This document shows positions 17,545 through 27,100 of a stretch of DNA of 64,000 bases, piece by piece. Position 1 is the stretch's first letter; every line of letters starts with the position of its first letter. The notes below the pieces were generated by a model. It was not told the DNA's origin. It was given only the letters and a program-made list of their open reading frames with translations, and did no database searches. The DNA is from Chitinophaga alhagiae (GTDB lineage: Bacteria; Bacteroidota; Bacteroidia; Chitinophagales; Chitinophagaceae), in NCBI RefSeq assembly GCF_003568665.1, contig NZ_QXMH01000002.1, forward strand, positions 434,001 to 498,000. The letters run 5' to 3'. A program made the translations under genes and the position numbers.

Positions 17545-18858
17545 TTACAACAGTATTACGCGCAGTATATATACCACGGCCATGGTTACGAGGCCCATCA
17601 GCACGGTGGCGCCGGAATATACTTTGAGCATGGGTTTCATTTCCAGCCCGGAAAATTTGCTGATCACCCAGAAGTAGGCGTCGTTGGCATGCGAGATCAT
17701 CATGGAGCCGCCGCCCAGGGCCAGCATGCAAAGCAGCCTGCCCATATCACTGTCCAGCCCCAATACAGGCAACAGCGGCTGAATAATGGAGGCCGCCGTG
17801 ATGATGGCCACGGTAGAGGAACCTTGCGCTGTTTTCAGCAGAAAGGCCAGCAGGAAGGGGAAAATGATCCCCAGGTTCCCCAATTGCAGCGAGGTGTTGA
17901 GATGGTCCCCGATCCTGGTGGTGGCCAGCACCGCGCCAAATGCCCCACCCGCGCCAATGATCACGAGTATGCTGCCCGCCTTTTCAGCGGCTTCCTGCAT
18001 GAGGTGGCTCACAGCCTCACGTTTCCAGTTGCTGCCGGTGAAAAAAGCCAGGATGACCCCAATGAAGAGCGCCACCACAGGGTCTCCGAGAATGTGCAGC
18101 AGGCTCCCGCCTTTTTGCAGATCGCTGAAGGCGCCTGCCGCAATGAGCAGGATGGGGACCAGTATGGGCAGAAAGGCTTTCCAGGCAGGGAGGTTGGGCA
18201 GTACTTCCTCATCAGTAACCGCTTCCTGTTGGGTCTGCGGTATTTTTTTGCCCATCCGCGCCGCCCACCAGCAACCGGCCACCGTTGCCGGTATGGCCAC
18301 AAAGGCGCCTGTTAATATCAGTTTGCCGATGTCTGCGCCAATAATGCCGGCGGCCGCCGTAGCGCCGGGGTGCGGCGGCACCAGGCAGTGAACGGCGTAC
18401 AGCCCGGAAGCCAGGGATACAGACATCACAAGTATGGATACGCCGCTGCGCCGCGCTACAGACTGGTTAAGCCCGCTCAGCACAATATAACCGGAGTCGC
18501 AGAAAATGGGTAACCCAACAATAAAGCCGGTAATGCCCATGGCCGCCGCCGCATTTTTTTCTCCCACCATTTTCAGGATGGCCGCGGCCATCACCCGGGT
18601 GCTGCCGGTATGCTCCAGCACCACGCCCAGCATGGTACCCAGCATGATCACAAAGCCGAGGTTTTTCAGGATGTGCCCAAAACCCTCTTTCATGGCGGTA
18701 ATAATGTCCGCCACCGGCAACTGTACGCCCAGGCCCACTACAAAGCAGGCCAGGAACAGCGCAAAAAACGCATGTACCCTGAATTTTACCGTCAGCAATA
18801 CAATAAGGCCGATGCCGGCCGCCAGAGACAGCAGTACTTGAAGGAAAGCCGTGGACAT
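17545..18858 (-). CDS. GntP-family gluconate:H+ symporter-like transporter
   Basis: A 437-residue polytopic membrane protein with GntP signatures (KFRVHAFFALFLACFVVGLG near the start, GLPIFCDSGYIVLSGL, LVPPHPGATAAAGIIGADIG, LLKTAQGSSTVAIITAA, GGGSMMISHANDAYFWVISKF). GntP permeases import gluconate and related hydroxy or sugar acids with protons. The ATG at 18858 is preferred over 18882 because the hydrophobic N-terminus begins there. It lies tail to tail with the enolase-superfamily gene (7 bp apart) and 41 bp behind the luxR-type gene, with which it may be co-transcribed. Its own upstream region contains TATATTGTGCATA, similar to the motif at 16155. The true substrate is unknown. Confidence 0.9.
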   Translation of the reverse strand: MSTAFLQVLLSLAAGIGLIVLLTVKFRVHAFFALFLACFVVGLGVQLPVADIITAMKEGFGHILKNLGFVIMLGTMLGVVLEHTGSTRVMAAAILKMVGEKNAAAAMGITGFIVGLPIFCDSGYIVLSGLNQSVARRSGVSILVMSVSLASGLYAVHCLVPPHPGATAAAGIIGADIGKLILTGAFVAIPATVAGCWWAARMGKKIPQTQQEAVTDEEVLPNLPAWKAFLPILVPILLIAAGAFSDLQKGGSLLHILGDPVVALFIGVILAFFTGSNWKREAVSHLMQEAAEKAGSILVIIGAGGAFGAVLATTRIGDHLNTSLQLGNLGIIFPFLLAFLLKTAQGSSTVAIITAASIIQPLLPVLGLDSDMGRLLCMLALGGGSMMISHANDAYFWVISKFSGLEMKPMLKVYSGATVLMGLVTMAVVYILRVILL

Positions 18859-18899
18859 AACGTGCATTTGTTGTATGCACAATATAACAAATGATTTTT

Positions 18900-19568
18900 T
18901 CAGATCAGGTCAAAGGCGAGGGCAAACCTTGTAATGTCGTAATTGGACTGTACGTTCAGCTTGTGCTTGATGTTGCGGCGGTGGGTAGATACCGTTTTCC
19001 CTGAAATGTTCAGGATGGCGGCCATTTCAGCGGAGTTGTGGCCCAGCGCCGTCAGGCGCAGTATCTCTTTTTCGCGGCCGGTGAGGCCGGCAAATATGTG
19101 TTTGTGGCGGTGCAGGAAGTTATTTTCATCCAGCAGCCGGTTCACTTTGGTGGTGATATGATGGTGGGGATCGATGGGCAGTGCAAAGGTGATCACGTGG
19201 GAGGGGTGGCCGTTTTCATCGCGCAGGTAAACAGTGGTGGCGCTGAGGTACCAGCTCCAGTCTTCCGCCGCTGAAGCGCGCACCTGCTGGAAGAAAGAAA
19301 CAAACCCGTTTTGCCGGTCGTTTTGCAGGAGCCCTAATATTTTGGGCACATATTCCGCGGATTCCTGCGGGTTGAAGAAACGGGTAAAATATTCCGGCCC
19401 CATGGCTTTCAGCTCTGCCAGTGTGGTATTGAGCCGCTGCTGCCCTGCAGGCGACATGTACTCTACAGACTGTGTCTGGAGGTTATGGATGATCACTACC
19501 GCGGGCAGATCGTCTCCAATGCGCCGGATGGCCTCCAGTTTGCGGGATAATTGCTCATGACTGCTCAT
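18900..19568 (-). CDS. LuxR-type transcription regulator with PAS-like sensor domain
   Basis: A 222-residue protein. The N-terminal half (about 1-135) looks like a PAS domain (DDLPAVVIIHNLQTQSVEYMSPAG ... YLRDENGHPSHVITFALPID). The C-terminus is a LuxR/GerE helix-turn-helix (about 160-220, LTGREKEILRLTALGHNSAEMAAILNISGKTVSTHRRNIKHKLNV). It probably controls the nearby gntP and enolase-superfamily genes: its own promoter carries tandem CCGTATATTGT repeats and the exact 13-mer also found before the enolase-type gene. The ligand sensed by the PAS domain is unknown. Confidence 0.9.
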   Translation of the reverse strand: MSSHEQLSRKLEAIRRIGDDLPAVVIIHNLQTQSVEYMSPAGQQRLNTTLAELKAMGPEYFTRFFNPQESAEYVPKILGLLQNDRQNGFVSFFQQVRASAAEDWSWYLSATTVYLRDENGHPSHVITFALPIDPHHHITTKVNRLLDENNFLHRHKHIFAGLTGREKEILRLTALGHNSAEMAAILNISGKTVSTHRRNIKHKLNVQSNYDITRFALAFDLI

Positions 19569-19570
19569 AG

Positions 19571-19617
19571 ATATTGTAGGATTCCTTACAATATACGGAA
19601 CAATATACGGAGCAAAA
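19571..19617 (-). promoter_or_regulatory. Repeat-rich promoter region of the luxR-type gene
   Basis: Directly before the luxR start lie an 8-bp inverted repeat (ATATTGTA at 19571-19578, TACAATAT at 19587-19594, 8-bp spacer) and, on the reverse strand, two CCGTATATTGT copies in 12-bp phase (19592-19614). The 13-mer TACGGAACAATAT (19594-19606) matches the motif upstream of 16179. This suggests autoregulation by the LuxR-type protein. Confidence 0.5.
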
Positions 19618-19621
19618 ACAT

Positions 19622-20509
19622 TTAAAGGTGCAAAATTCCTTCCATCACTATCACAGATGAACCGCTCACCCAGATGCCTTCCGGCGTGGCCCTGAACCGC
19701 AGAATGGAGGGTTGTCCCATTTTGACGCCCTGCAGCAGGGAATACTCCCGGTTTTGATGAACATACCCTTTTTGAAAGAGGAAACCGCCCAAAGGCCCGG
19801 CAGCACTGCCGGTAGCGGCCTCTTCCACGGCGCCGGCGGCGGAGTTGAAAAAGCGCGCCTGTACGGTTTGAGGGGTGTCTTTGTCAGTAAGCGTAAAACA
19901 ATAACAGCCCTGAAAGCCGTAACCGGTGGCCAGGTTGTGAAGGGCGGAAGGCCGTGGCTCCGCGCGGTTGAGGGCTTCTACATTGCTGAGGGGTACCATC
20001 AGGTGGGCTACTTCTGTTTGCATGACCGTGGGCTGCCACTCATGCAGTTGCAGGTCTTCAGACTGCAGCCCCAGCGCAGCGGCCATATCGTTCACCGGTA
20101 CGGTGTTGCCCGCGGCGGCCGGTTTTTGCAGCATGCCAATGAAAGGAACGTCTTGCCCGGTGTTTGTTACGGAGAGCGCAATGCGCCGGTCTTTCATGAT
20201 CACAAAAGGCCCGTTCTCCTGTATGCGGAAAACGTTCATGTCTTTTAACACCGCCAGGCATACGGCGCCCAGCAGGTTATGGCCTGCCCCGTCCGTCTCT
20301 TTGCCCGAGGGCGTGAAGGAACGTACCCGCAGCGATTTTTCGCTTTTGGAATAATGCATGAAAGAAGTGCCGGAGTAGCCGAACTCCCGGGCAATCTGCT
20401 GGTACAGGGTTGTTTCAAGCTCTTTGCCGGTTACCACCACTGGTAACGGATGGCCCTTGAACCTTTCGCTGGTAAATACGTCCAGCACGTAATATTGCAT
20501 GGTTTTCAT
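19622..20509 (-). CDS. PhzF-family isomerase-like protein
   Basis: A 295-residue protein of the PhzF/diaminopimelate-epimerase fold, recognised by YYVLDVFTSERFKGHPLPVVV at the start, REFGYSGTSFM, SFTPSGKETDGAGHNLLGA and the second-half mirror motif VEEAATGSAAGPLGGFL. PhzF itself isomerises trans-2,3-dihydro-3-hydroxyanthranilate in phenazine synthesis, but most relatives have unknown roles; no other phenazine gene is present. Start 20509 (MKTMQYY) is preferred over the longer frame from 20569, because family members begin just before the YxxDVF motif. It is followed by the luxR-type promoter region on the same strand. Confidence 0.88.
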   Translation of the reverse strand: MKTMQYYVLDVFTSERFKGHPLPVVVTGKELETTLYQQIAREFGYSGTSFMHYSKSEKSLRVRSFTPSGKETDGAGHNLLGAVCLAVLKDMNVFRIQENGPFVIMKDRRIALSVTNTGQDVPFIGMLQKPAAAGNTVPVNDMAAALGLQSEDLQLHEWQPTVMQTEVAHLMVPLSNVEALNRAEPRPSALHNLATGYGFQGCYCFTLTDKDTPQTVQARFFNSAAGAVEEAATGSAAGPLGGFLFQKGYVHQNREYSLLQGVKMGQPSILRFRATPEGIWVSGSSVIVMEGILHL

Positions 20510-20606
20510 AGATAGCGGACGTTGTCTTAATTGGGCATTAAAAATACAGGTCAGGGTGCTATCCACCAAAAAAACAGGCGGTAAATATTACATATTCGTA
20601 CTGCCA

Positions 20607-21836
20607 TCATGCCAGAGACAGCAGCTTGTTACGCACCAGCAGGCACGCCCCAATGATGCCCGCTTTTTCGCCGAGGCGTGAAAGGATCAGCTGGGTATCG
20701 TTGTTCACCAGGCTCAGGGAATATTTATTGATAGCGCTCTTGATAGGAAGCCGGATGTAATCTCCCGTAGTGGAAAGGCTGCCGCCAAGGATCACCAGCT
20801 CGGGGTTGTACAGGTTGATGAGCACGGCAATGCCCTTGCCCAGCTTTTCCCCGATCTCCGCCACCAGTTCAATGGCCAGTACGTCATCATTATTGGCGGC
20901 ATGTATAATGTCTGAAAGTGTTATCTGGTCCGCCTGTTTGTGTTTGCGCATCACCACGGTAGAAAAGCCCGCCTTGAGCTTTTCCTGGAACTTGCGTACC
21001 AGCGCCTGCCCGGAAGCCTCCGTTTCAAGGCAGCCCTTTTTACCGCAGTGGCAGATCAGTTCGTTATTGAAAAAGGGGATGTGGCCAAACTCGCCCGCAA
21101 ACCCTGATTTGCCGTAATAAAGCTGGCCGTTGATAAGGATGCCCAGACCAATGCCGTGGTCAAGGTTCACGAACAGCACGTTCTTTTCATTGTTAACGGT
21201 GCCGCTGCTGAACTCCCCATAGGCCATGGCGCGGGAGTCATTTTCCAGGAAGGTGCGGATGCCGATGCGGGATTCCAGTACCTTGCTCAGCGGCTCCTCA
21301 TCAAAATGGAAAAAGCTGTAGCTATAACCCGTAGCGTAATTGATACGCCCTGTAAGGTTAACGCCCACGCCCAGCACCTTTTCCCGGCCTACAGGCAATT
21401 CTTCTATGAACCGTTGTATGATCTTGCACAATTCATTGAGCGAAGCGGCGGTATTCTGCAGGTCGTACGGTATTTTTTCCGTGAACTTCACCAGGTTCTT
21501 CTTGAAATCCAGCATGCCCAGGTTCACATGGTGGCGCTTTACCTCCACGCCAACAAAAAAACCGGCATCGGGCGCCATGCCATATACGTTGGGCCGCCGG
21601 CCGCCGGTACTGTCTACCTTCCCGTAGTCATGCACCAGCCCTTCCTGCAGCAGCTCGTTGAGCAGATGGGTCACCTTGGGCGTGCTGGCATTCAGTTCCT
21701 TGGCAAGGTCAGCAATAGTGGCGTTGTTGATGTTGGCAAAATAAGCGATGATCTTCTTCTTCAGGTTCAGGTTCTTATACGCTACACCGCCCAGGTTTTC
21801 ATTATTCAATTCTTCAAAAAAAGTGGGATGCTCCAT
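20607..21836 (-). CDS. ROK-family transcription repressor (NagC/XylR type)
   Basis: A 409-residue protein with an N-terminal winged helix (LKKKIIAYFANINNATIADLAKELNASTPKVTHLLNELLQEGLV), a ROK sugar-kinase-like core, the zinc motif HCGKKGCLETEASG and GEFGHIPF. ROK repressors bind a sugar or sugar phosphate and release their operators. It faces the long saccharide locus that starts at 22272, the obvious target. The ATG at 21836 is used, but starts at 21896 or 21944 are possible. The region between carries two copies of a near-palindromic TAAAATTT-centred site 31 bp apart, good candidates for its operators. Confidence 0.9.
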   Translation of the reverse strand: MEHPTFFEELNNENLGGVAYKNLNLKKKIIAYFANINNATIADLAKELNASTPKVTHLLNELLQEGLVHDYGKVDSTGGRRPNVYGMAPDAGFFVGVEVKRHHVNLGMLDFKKNLVKFTEKIPYDLQNTAASLNELCKIIQRFIEELPVGREKVLGVGVNLTGRINYATGYSYSFFHFDEEPLSKVLESRIGIRTFLENDSRAMAYGEFSSGTVNNEKNVLFVNLDHGIGLGILINGQLYYGKSGFAGEFGHIPFFNNELICHCGKKGCLETEASGQALVRKFQEKLKAGFSTVVMRKHKQADQITLSDIIHAANNDDVLAIELVAEIGEKLGKGIAVLINLYNPELVILGGSLSTTGDYIRLPIKSAINKYSLSLVNNDTQLILSRLGEKAGIIGACLLVRNKLLSLA

Positions 21837-22053
21837 ATTATCTGTGTGGGGAATGATTCCTTTAAAAAGTTTTATGCCTGGTTGCGCTTTCCTCATTTTA
21901 CATCTTCCCGTAAAGATAATCTTTTTAAAAAAAATTAAAAACATTTTGGAAAAAAGATCCTCCTTATCCTGTGAAACCCATTCTACGCTCGTTCTTGTAC
22001 TATTTTAAGCTCATTTCATACTTCTGTTCAAGTAGAGGTTAATTACGATATAG

Positions 22054-22070
22054 TTAATAAAATTTGTTAA
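22054..22070. promoter_or_regulatory. Candidate ROK operator 1
   Basis: TTAATAAAATTTGTTAA, a 17-bp near-perfect palindrome (14 of 16 non-central positions agree with its reverse complement). A related copy lies exactly 31 bp downstream, about three helical turns. Confidence 0.5.
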
Positions 22071-22084
22071 AAAGTATTTGTGTT

Positions 22085-22101
22085 TTAGTAAAATTTATTC
22101 T
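22085..22101. promoter_or_regulatory. Candidate ROK operator 2
   Basis: TTAGTAAAATTTATTCT, matching operator 1 at 13 of 17 positions, with the TAAAATTT core kept. The 31-bp spacing puts both on the same DNA face. Confidence 0.4.
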
Positions 22102-22145
22102 TATTTAGAGCATTCATTTTAACAATTAGGGTTCAATACCTATGT

Positions 22146-22166
22146 ACCGGCCATAAAAATGCCGGT
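22146..22166 (+). repeat. Leader hairpin 1 before the saccharide locus
   Basis: A 6-bp stem ACCGGC (22146-22151) and GCCGGT (22161-22166) with a 9-nt A-rich loop. It is not followed by a T-run. Confidence 0.45.
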
Positions 22167-22195
22167 GAACACGCCAACGGATACAACTGGAATTG

Positions 22196-22221
22196 CCAGG
22201 CCTTATGAAAGGCAGGCCTGG
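22196..22221 (+). repeat. Leader hairpin 2 before the saccharide locus
   Basis: A perfect 8-bp stem CCAGGCCT (22196-22203) and AGGCCTGG (22214-22221) with a 10-nt loop, 50 nt upstream of the start at 22272. No T-run follows, so it is more likely an mRNA 5' structure than a terminator. Confidence 0.5.
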
Positions 22222-22271
22222 TATACATATTACGGACAGAGACTTTTGAGGAACACGTTAAGACAGTAAGC

Positions 22272-24137
22272 ATGCGCAATTGCAGGAGACTATTATTATT
22301 GTTATTTGGATTCATCTACACTACGGCCGCTGCCCAGCAACAAACGGACCTGCTGGTTATCGGGGGAGGGGCCAGCGGCACCATGGCGGGCATACAGGCC
22401 GCACGGATGGGTGTCAATACCACCATTATTGAAGAAACCGGCTGGCTGGGCGGTATGCTCACTGCAGCCGGCGTATCCGCTATAGATGGCAATCACCGGT
22501 TGCCTTCCGGCTTGTGGGGCGAGTTCCGGTCACATCTATATAAATATTACGGTGGGCCTGATGCCGTATTTACGGGCTGGGTGAGCAATTGCCTGTTTGA
22601 GCCGCACGTAGGCAATAACATCCTGAAAGAGATGGCCGGCGCGGAAAAACAATTGCAGATATTGTACAACACCCGCTGGCAGGCCATTCGCAAAGAAAAT
22701 GGCGGCTGGCTCGTTACGGTGCGGCAGGGCAGCAAAACCTTCGGGATCGCTGCAAAACTGGTGATTGATGCTACAGAGCTGGGAGATGTGATGGCCGCCG
22801 CCGGCGCCAGGTACGATATCGGGATGGACAGCCGGAGCGAGACCGGTGAGGAGCAGGCGCCGGAGAAAGCCAATGATATTATCCAGGACCTTACCTATGT
22901 GGTGGTGCTGAAAGATTATGGCAAGGGAAAGAATAAAACGGTCAAAAAGCCGGAAGGGTATGATCCCGCGGAGTTTGCAGGCAGTTGTGATGTGTCTGAC
23001 CCCGCTTCTTTCGATTCCCCGAACAACAACTGCCACCAGATGATGCAGTACGGCCGTCTTCCCAACAACAAGTACATGATCAACTGGCCGAAATCCGGCA
23101 ACGACTACTACCTTAATATTATTGAAAAAACGCCCGCGGAGCGGGAACAGGCGCTGAAAGCGGCCAGGCTGCACAGCCTTCGTTTTATTTATTACCTGCA
23201 GACCGCGCTGGGTTATAAACACCTGGGCATTGCAGATGATGAGTTCCCTACGGCAGACAGGCTGCCCATGATCCCCTACCACCGCGAGTCCCGCCGTGTA
23301 AAAGCCGAAGCCCTGCTCACGCTGAACCACGTAGCCCGCCCTTATGAACAGCCGCAACCGCTGTACCGTACCGGTATTGCCGTGGGAGATTACACCATTG
23401 ACCACCATCACGAAAAAAATACGGATGCGCCGAAGATAGATTTTGTGAAGATCAGGGTGCCCTCTTACAACGTGCCCCTCGGCAGCCTGGTACCCAAAGA
23501 GGTAGACGGGCTGATCGTGGCGGAAAAGAGCATTGGCGTTACCAACATCGTGAACGGCGCTACCCGCCTGCAGCCGGTAGTATTGGGCATTGGCCAGGCC
23601 TCCGGCGCGCTGGCCGCTGTGGCGCTGCGCCAGCAGGTACAGCCCCGCCAGGTCAACATCCGCGCGGTGCAGCAGGCCCTGCTGGATGCCAAAGCCTACA
23701 TCATGCCTTTTATAGACGTACCGGCGGAGCATCCGCATTTTGCCGCCATCCAGCGTATAGGCGCCACCGGTATCCTGAAAGGAGAGGGCCTGCCTTATAA
23801 ATGGGCCAACCAGACCTGGTTTTACCCGGAGCGGGAAATTTCCTGCTACGCGCTCACCGAAGGCCTGCGCCCGTACTATGATTCCCTGCGCACCTATTGG
23901 GACGCCTCCGGAGATCCGCTTACAGTGGAGTTCCTGCTGGAGCTGTTCAAAAAAGCAGGTAAAGCAACAACGCTCAAGGAACTGGCCGCCGGCTGGGCCG
24001 CCCTGCAACTGCCGGGCACGCCGGGTTTAAAAACGCAATTGAACAGGGCCGCGGCCGCGGTGCTTGTTGATAAATACTTAGAACCGTTCCAGCGCAACGT
24101 GGACTTTCAAGGACAATTTAAAACGATTCATCAATAA
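22272..24137 (+). CDS. Exported FAD-dependent oxidoreductase (FAD_oxidored family)
   Basis: A 621-residue protein with a signal peptide (about 1-21), the dinucleotide-binding motif LLVIGGGASGTMAG (G31, G33, G36) followed by VNTTIIEETGWLGGMLTAAGVSA, a mid segment FGIAAKLVIDATELGDVMAAAGA and a late FAD motif EVDGLIVAEKSIGVTNIVNGATRLQPVVLGIGQASG. These match the PF12831-type flavoproteins common in Bacteroidetes saccharide loci; some relatives are annotated as xanthan-lyase-associated proteins. It probably oxidises a sugar unit in the periplasm. A C-terminal S-layer-like tail (about 480-621) is poorly defined. It is the first gene of the locus, 15 bp before susC. Confidence 0.85.
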   Translation: MRNCRRLLLLLFGFIYTTAAAQQQTDLLVIGGGASGTMAGIQAARMGVNTTIIEETGWLGGMLTAAGVSAIDGNHRLPSGLWGEFRSHLYKYYGGPDAVFTGWVSNCLFEPHVGNNILKEMAGAEKQLQILYNTRWQAIRKENGGWLVTVRQGSKTFGIAAKLVIDATELGDVMAAAGARYDIGMDSRSETGEEQAPEKANDIIQDLTYVVVLKDYGKGKNKTVKKPEGYDPAEFAGSCDVSDPASFDSPNNNCHQMMQYGRLPNNKYMINWPKSGNDYYLNIIEKTPAEREQALKAARLHSLRFIYYLQTALGYKHLGIADDEFPTADRLPMIPYHRESRRVKAEALLTLNHVARPYEQPQPLYRTGIAVGDYTIDHHHEKNTDAPKIDFVKIRVPSYNVPLGSLVPKEVDGLIVAEKSIGVTNIVNGATRLQPVVLGIGQASGALAAVALRQQVQPRQVNIRAVQQALLDAKAYIMPFIDVPAEHPHFAAIQRIGATGILKGEGLPYKWANQTWFYPEREISCYALTEGLRPYYDSLRTYWDASGDPLTVEFLLELFKKAGKATTLKELAAGWAALQLPGTPGLKTQLNRAAAAVLVDKYLEPFQRNVDFQGQFKTIHQ

Positions 24138-24152
24138 ACCTAATCAAGACTT

Positions 24153-27100
24153 ATGGAAGTGTTATCAGCCAAAAAAAGTATGTTGAGGTGGATGCTATGC
24201 CTGGCAATGCTCATTGCCCCCACCATCTTCACGTACGCTCAAACAGGTACCGTGAGCGGTACGGTAACGGACGACAAGGGAGGCCCGCTGCCCGGTGTAA
24301 CCGTGCAGATCAAGGGTACCACCCAGGGTACACGCTCTGATGTAGAAGGAAAATTCTCTATCCCTCTCAAAACGCCTTCGGCCGTGCTGATATTCAGCTA
24401 CCTGGGCTTCGAAACAAAAGAAATTACCACCGGCCCCGCCGCTAACCTGGCCATTAAGCTGGCAGAATCTGCCAAAGGGCTGAATGAAGTGATCATAGTG
24501 GGTTACGGCCAGCAGAAACGGCAGAATGTGGTGGGCTCTGTAGTGCAGATCAATGCAGATCAGCTGAAACAGGCGCCGGCCATGAACATCACCAATGCGC
24601 TGGCGGGCCGCCTGCCGGGTTTGACCACCCTGCAGCAATCTGGCCGCCCCGGTGCGGACGATGCTTCGCTCCGCATTCGCGGCGTAGGTACCACCGGTCC
24701 TAACCAGGCGCCCCTCATCGTTATTGACGGTGTTCCCCGCAGTCATATGTCCAGCCTGGACCCCAGTGAAATTGAGACCATCACCTTGCTGAAAGATGCT
24801 GTGTCTACTGCGGTGTATGGCTTGCAGGGCGCTAATGGTATCATATTGATCACTACCAAACGCGGCAAGAACCAGAAGCCAGTAGTGACTTATGACGGTA
24901 GCGTGCAGCTGACGCAGAACACCCGTTTCCCCAAGTTCCTCAATGGCCCCGATTATATGGAGTGGTACAACAGGGGAACGGACATGGACAATGATTACAA
25001 CGAGCAGGTGGGCGCCAACCTGGTGCCGCACATCTACTCCCAGCAACAGATAGATGACCTGCGCAACGGTACCAACACCAACCCGCTGCTGGGCAATACA
25101 GACTGGGTAGGAAAGCTGGCCGGCCGTAACGCTTTTGCCCAAAGCCATAACGTTTCTGTAAGGGGCGGTACTGAAAAAGTGAAATACTTTACCAGCGCCG
25201 GCCTTTTTGACCAGGACGGTATCATCGAAAATACCGGCTTCAAACGCTATAACGTTCGCAGCAACCTGGACGCACAGCTGAACGACATTTTCTCTGTTTC
25301 CGTAAACCTGGCTTTACGGCAGACCAATACGCGCACACCCGGCATCTCTCCTGACAACACCGCCTACCTCAACCCGTGGTACCAGGCCGTGAGAATGTTG
25401 CCTAACCTGCCGGAGTATGCGCCCAACGGCTTGCCGGTTGCGTATAACAGTAATGCCGGTTGGGTAAACCCCATTGCTTCCGTTCAGCAATCCGGTTATC
25501 AGAACTCCCAATCCAACATCTTTCAGGGTAATATTGCCATGAAGGCCCGTATTCCCTGGGTAAAAGGGCTGGAGGTGAAACTGATGGCGGCTTACGACAA
25601 AACCGGTACGGAAAACAAAAGCTGGCTCACACCATATTCCCTCATGGGCCGCGCAAGAGACCAGATCACCGGAGATTTTGTGCCGTTGACCACTGTGCCC
25701 GGCATTACGAGAACAACCCTCCGCCAGTCATACAGCCAGGCCTGGCGTAAAACGTTCCAGCCCAGCATCAGCTACAACGCTACCTTTGGTGATCACGAGA
25801 TCACGGCGCTGGCGTTGTACGAGTTCAGCCAGGGCAATAACAACGTATTCTCCACCGGCGCCAGCAACTTCCCGCTGATAGATATTCACGAAATTGATTT
25901 TGGCGGCCAGGACCCGCTGGACGTGATCAAGCCCACCGGCAACAGTTCAAATGATTCCAGGGCCGGTTATGTGGGCCGTATCAATTACGCGTACAAGGGC
26001 AAATACCTCGTTGAGGTGTCTAACCGGTACGATGCCTCCATTTTCTTCCATCCCGACTACCGCTGGCAGAGCTTCCCGGCAGTTGGTCTGGGCTGGATAG
26101 TGAGCAAGGAATCTTTCTTTGAAGGCATGAGAGGCACTGTAGACTTCCTGAAACTGAAGGGCTCTATGGGTAAAATGGGGAATGACAGAATTTCCGGCGG
26201 GCTCTACCAGTACTATCAGACTTACAAGCTGACAGACGATCCGGTAATGGTGATAGGCGGTAAACCTGTTTCCGCTATCTACACCAGCGCTCCGCCTTTC
26301 CCCACTATTACATGGGAAACTTCTACCATGACCAGCGTCGGGTTTGAGTCACTTTTGCTCAATGGCAAACTGGGCGTAGACTTTGACTGGTTCTATAAAG
26401 TAACGGAAGATATTCTGCAGGGCCAGGGCGGTTTGTACCCGGCCACCATTGGCGGCTACTACCCGGCTAACGTAAACTCCGGCATTGTGGATAACCGCGG
26501 CTTCGATCTGCAGATCCGTCACAACAACACCATTGGCAAACTGGAATACAGCCTTACCGGTAACTTCAACTGGGCAAGGAACAAGATCATCAGGCTGGAT
26601 GAAGTAGGCTCAACACCGGAATGGATGCGCCGTGTAGGCAAACCGATGGGCACCAAATTCGGTTTTGTGGCAGACGGTTTCTATCAGGACTGGGATGAGG
26701 CCGCCAATGCACCTTCACCAAGCGCAGGTGTAGTAGCCCCCGGCTTCTTTAAATACAGGGATATTAACGGAGACGGTCGTATTACCCGCGCCGAAGACTT
26801 TGCCGTGATAGGCCGCAGCAACCTTCCCCAGATCATGTACGGTCTCAACATCTACCTGAAATATGGCAGCTTCGATTTCTCTACCCTCCTCCAGGGCGCC
26901 GCATTGAGCAGCGTATCGCTGGCAGGTACGTACGAAGGTTCCAGCGGTACTTCCGGTGTGGATGACAATACGCCTTTTACCCGCACTTTCTACGGATACG
27001 GCAACTCTCCGTACTTCCTGGTGGAAAATGCCTGGCGGCCGGATAACCCGAATGCGGAGTTCCCCCGTCTTTCCGCATACAAAGCCCAGTTAACGGCTCA

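Larger units (their letters stand above)
21837..22271. other. Divergent control region of the ROK gene and the saccharide locus
   Basis: About 435 bp, AT-rich in the middle. It holds two related near-palindromes (22054-22070, 22085-22101) and, closer to the gene at 22272, two hairpins (22146-22166 and 22196-22221). The promoter itself was not pinned down; AAAATTTG at 22059-22066 matches the -7 consensus TAnnTTTG in 5 of 6 fixed positions and overlaps the first operator-like site. Confidence 0.5.

Noticed and set aside
19622..20509. A phenazine synthesis cluster
   Set aside because: Only a PhzF-like protein is present; no other phz gene is nearby, and the PhzF fold is widespread in unrelated roles.
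22536..24008. A 490-codon reverse frame within the FAD oxidoreductase gene
   Set aside because: Opposite a well supported flavoprotein gene and without recognisable motifs.
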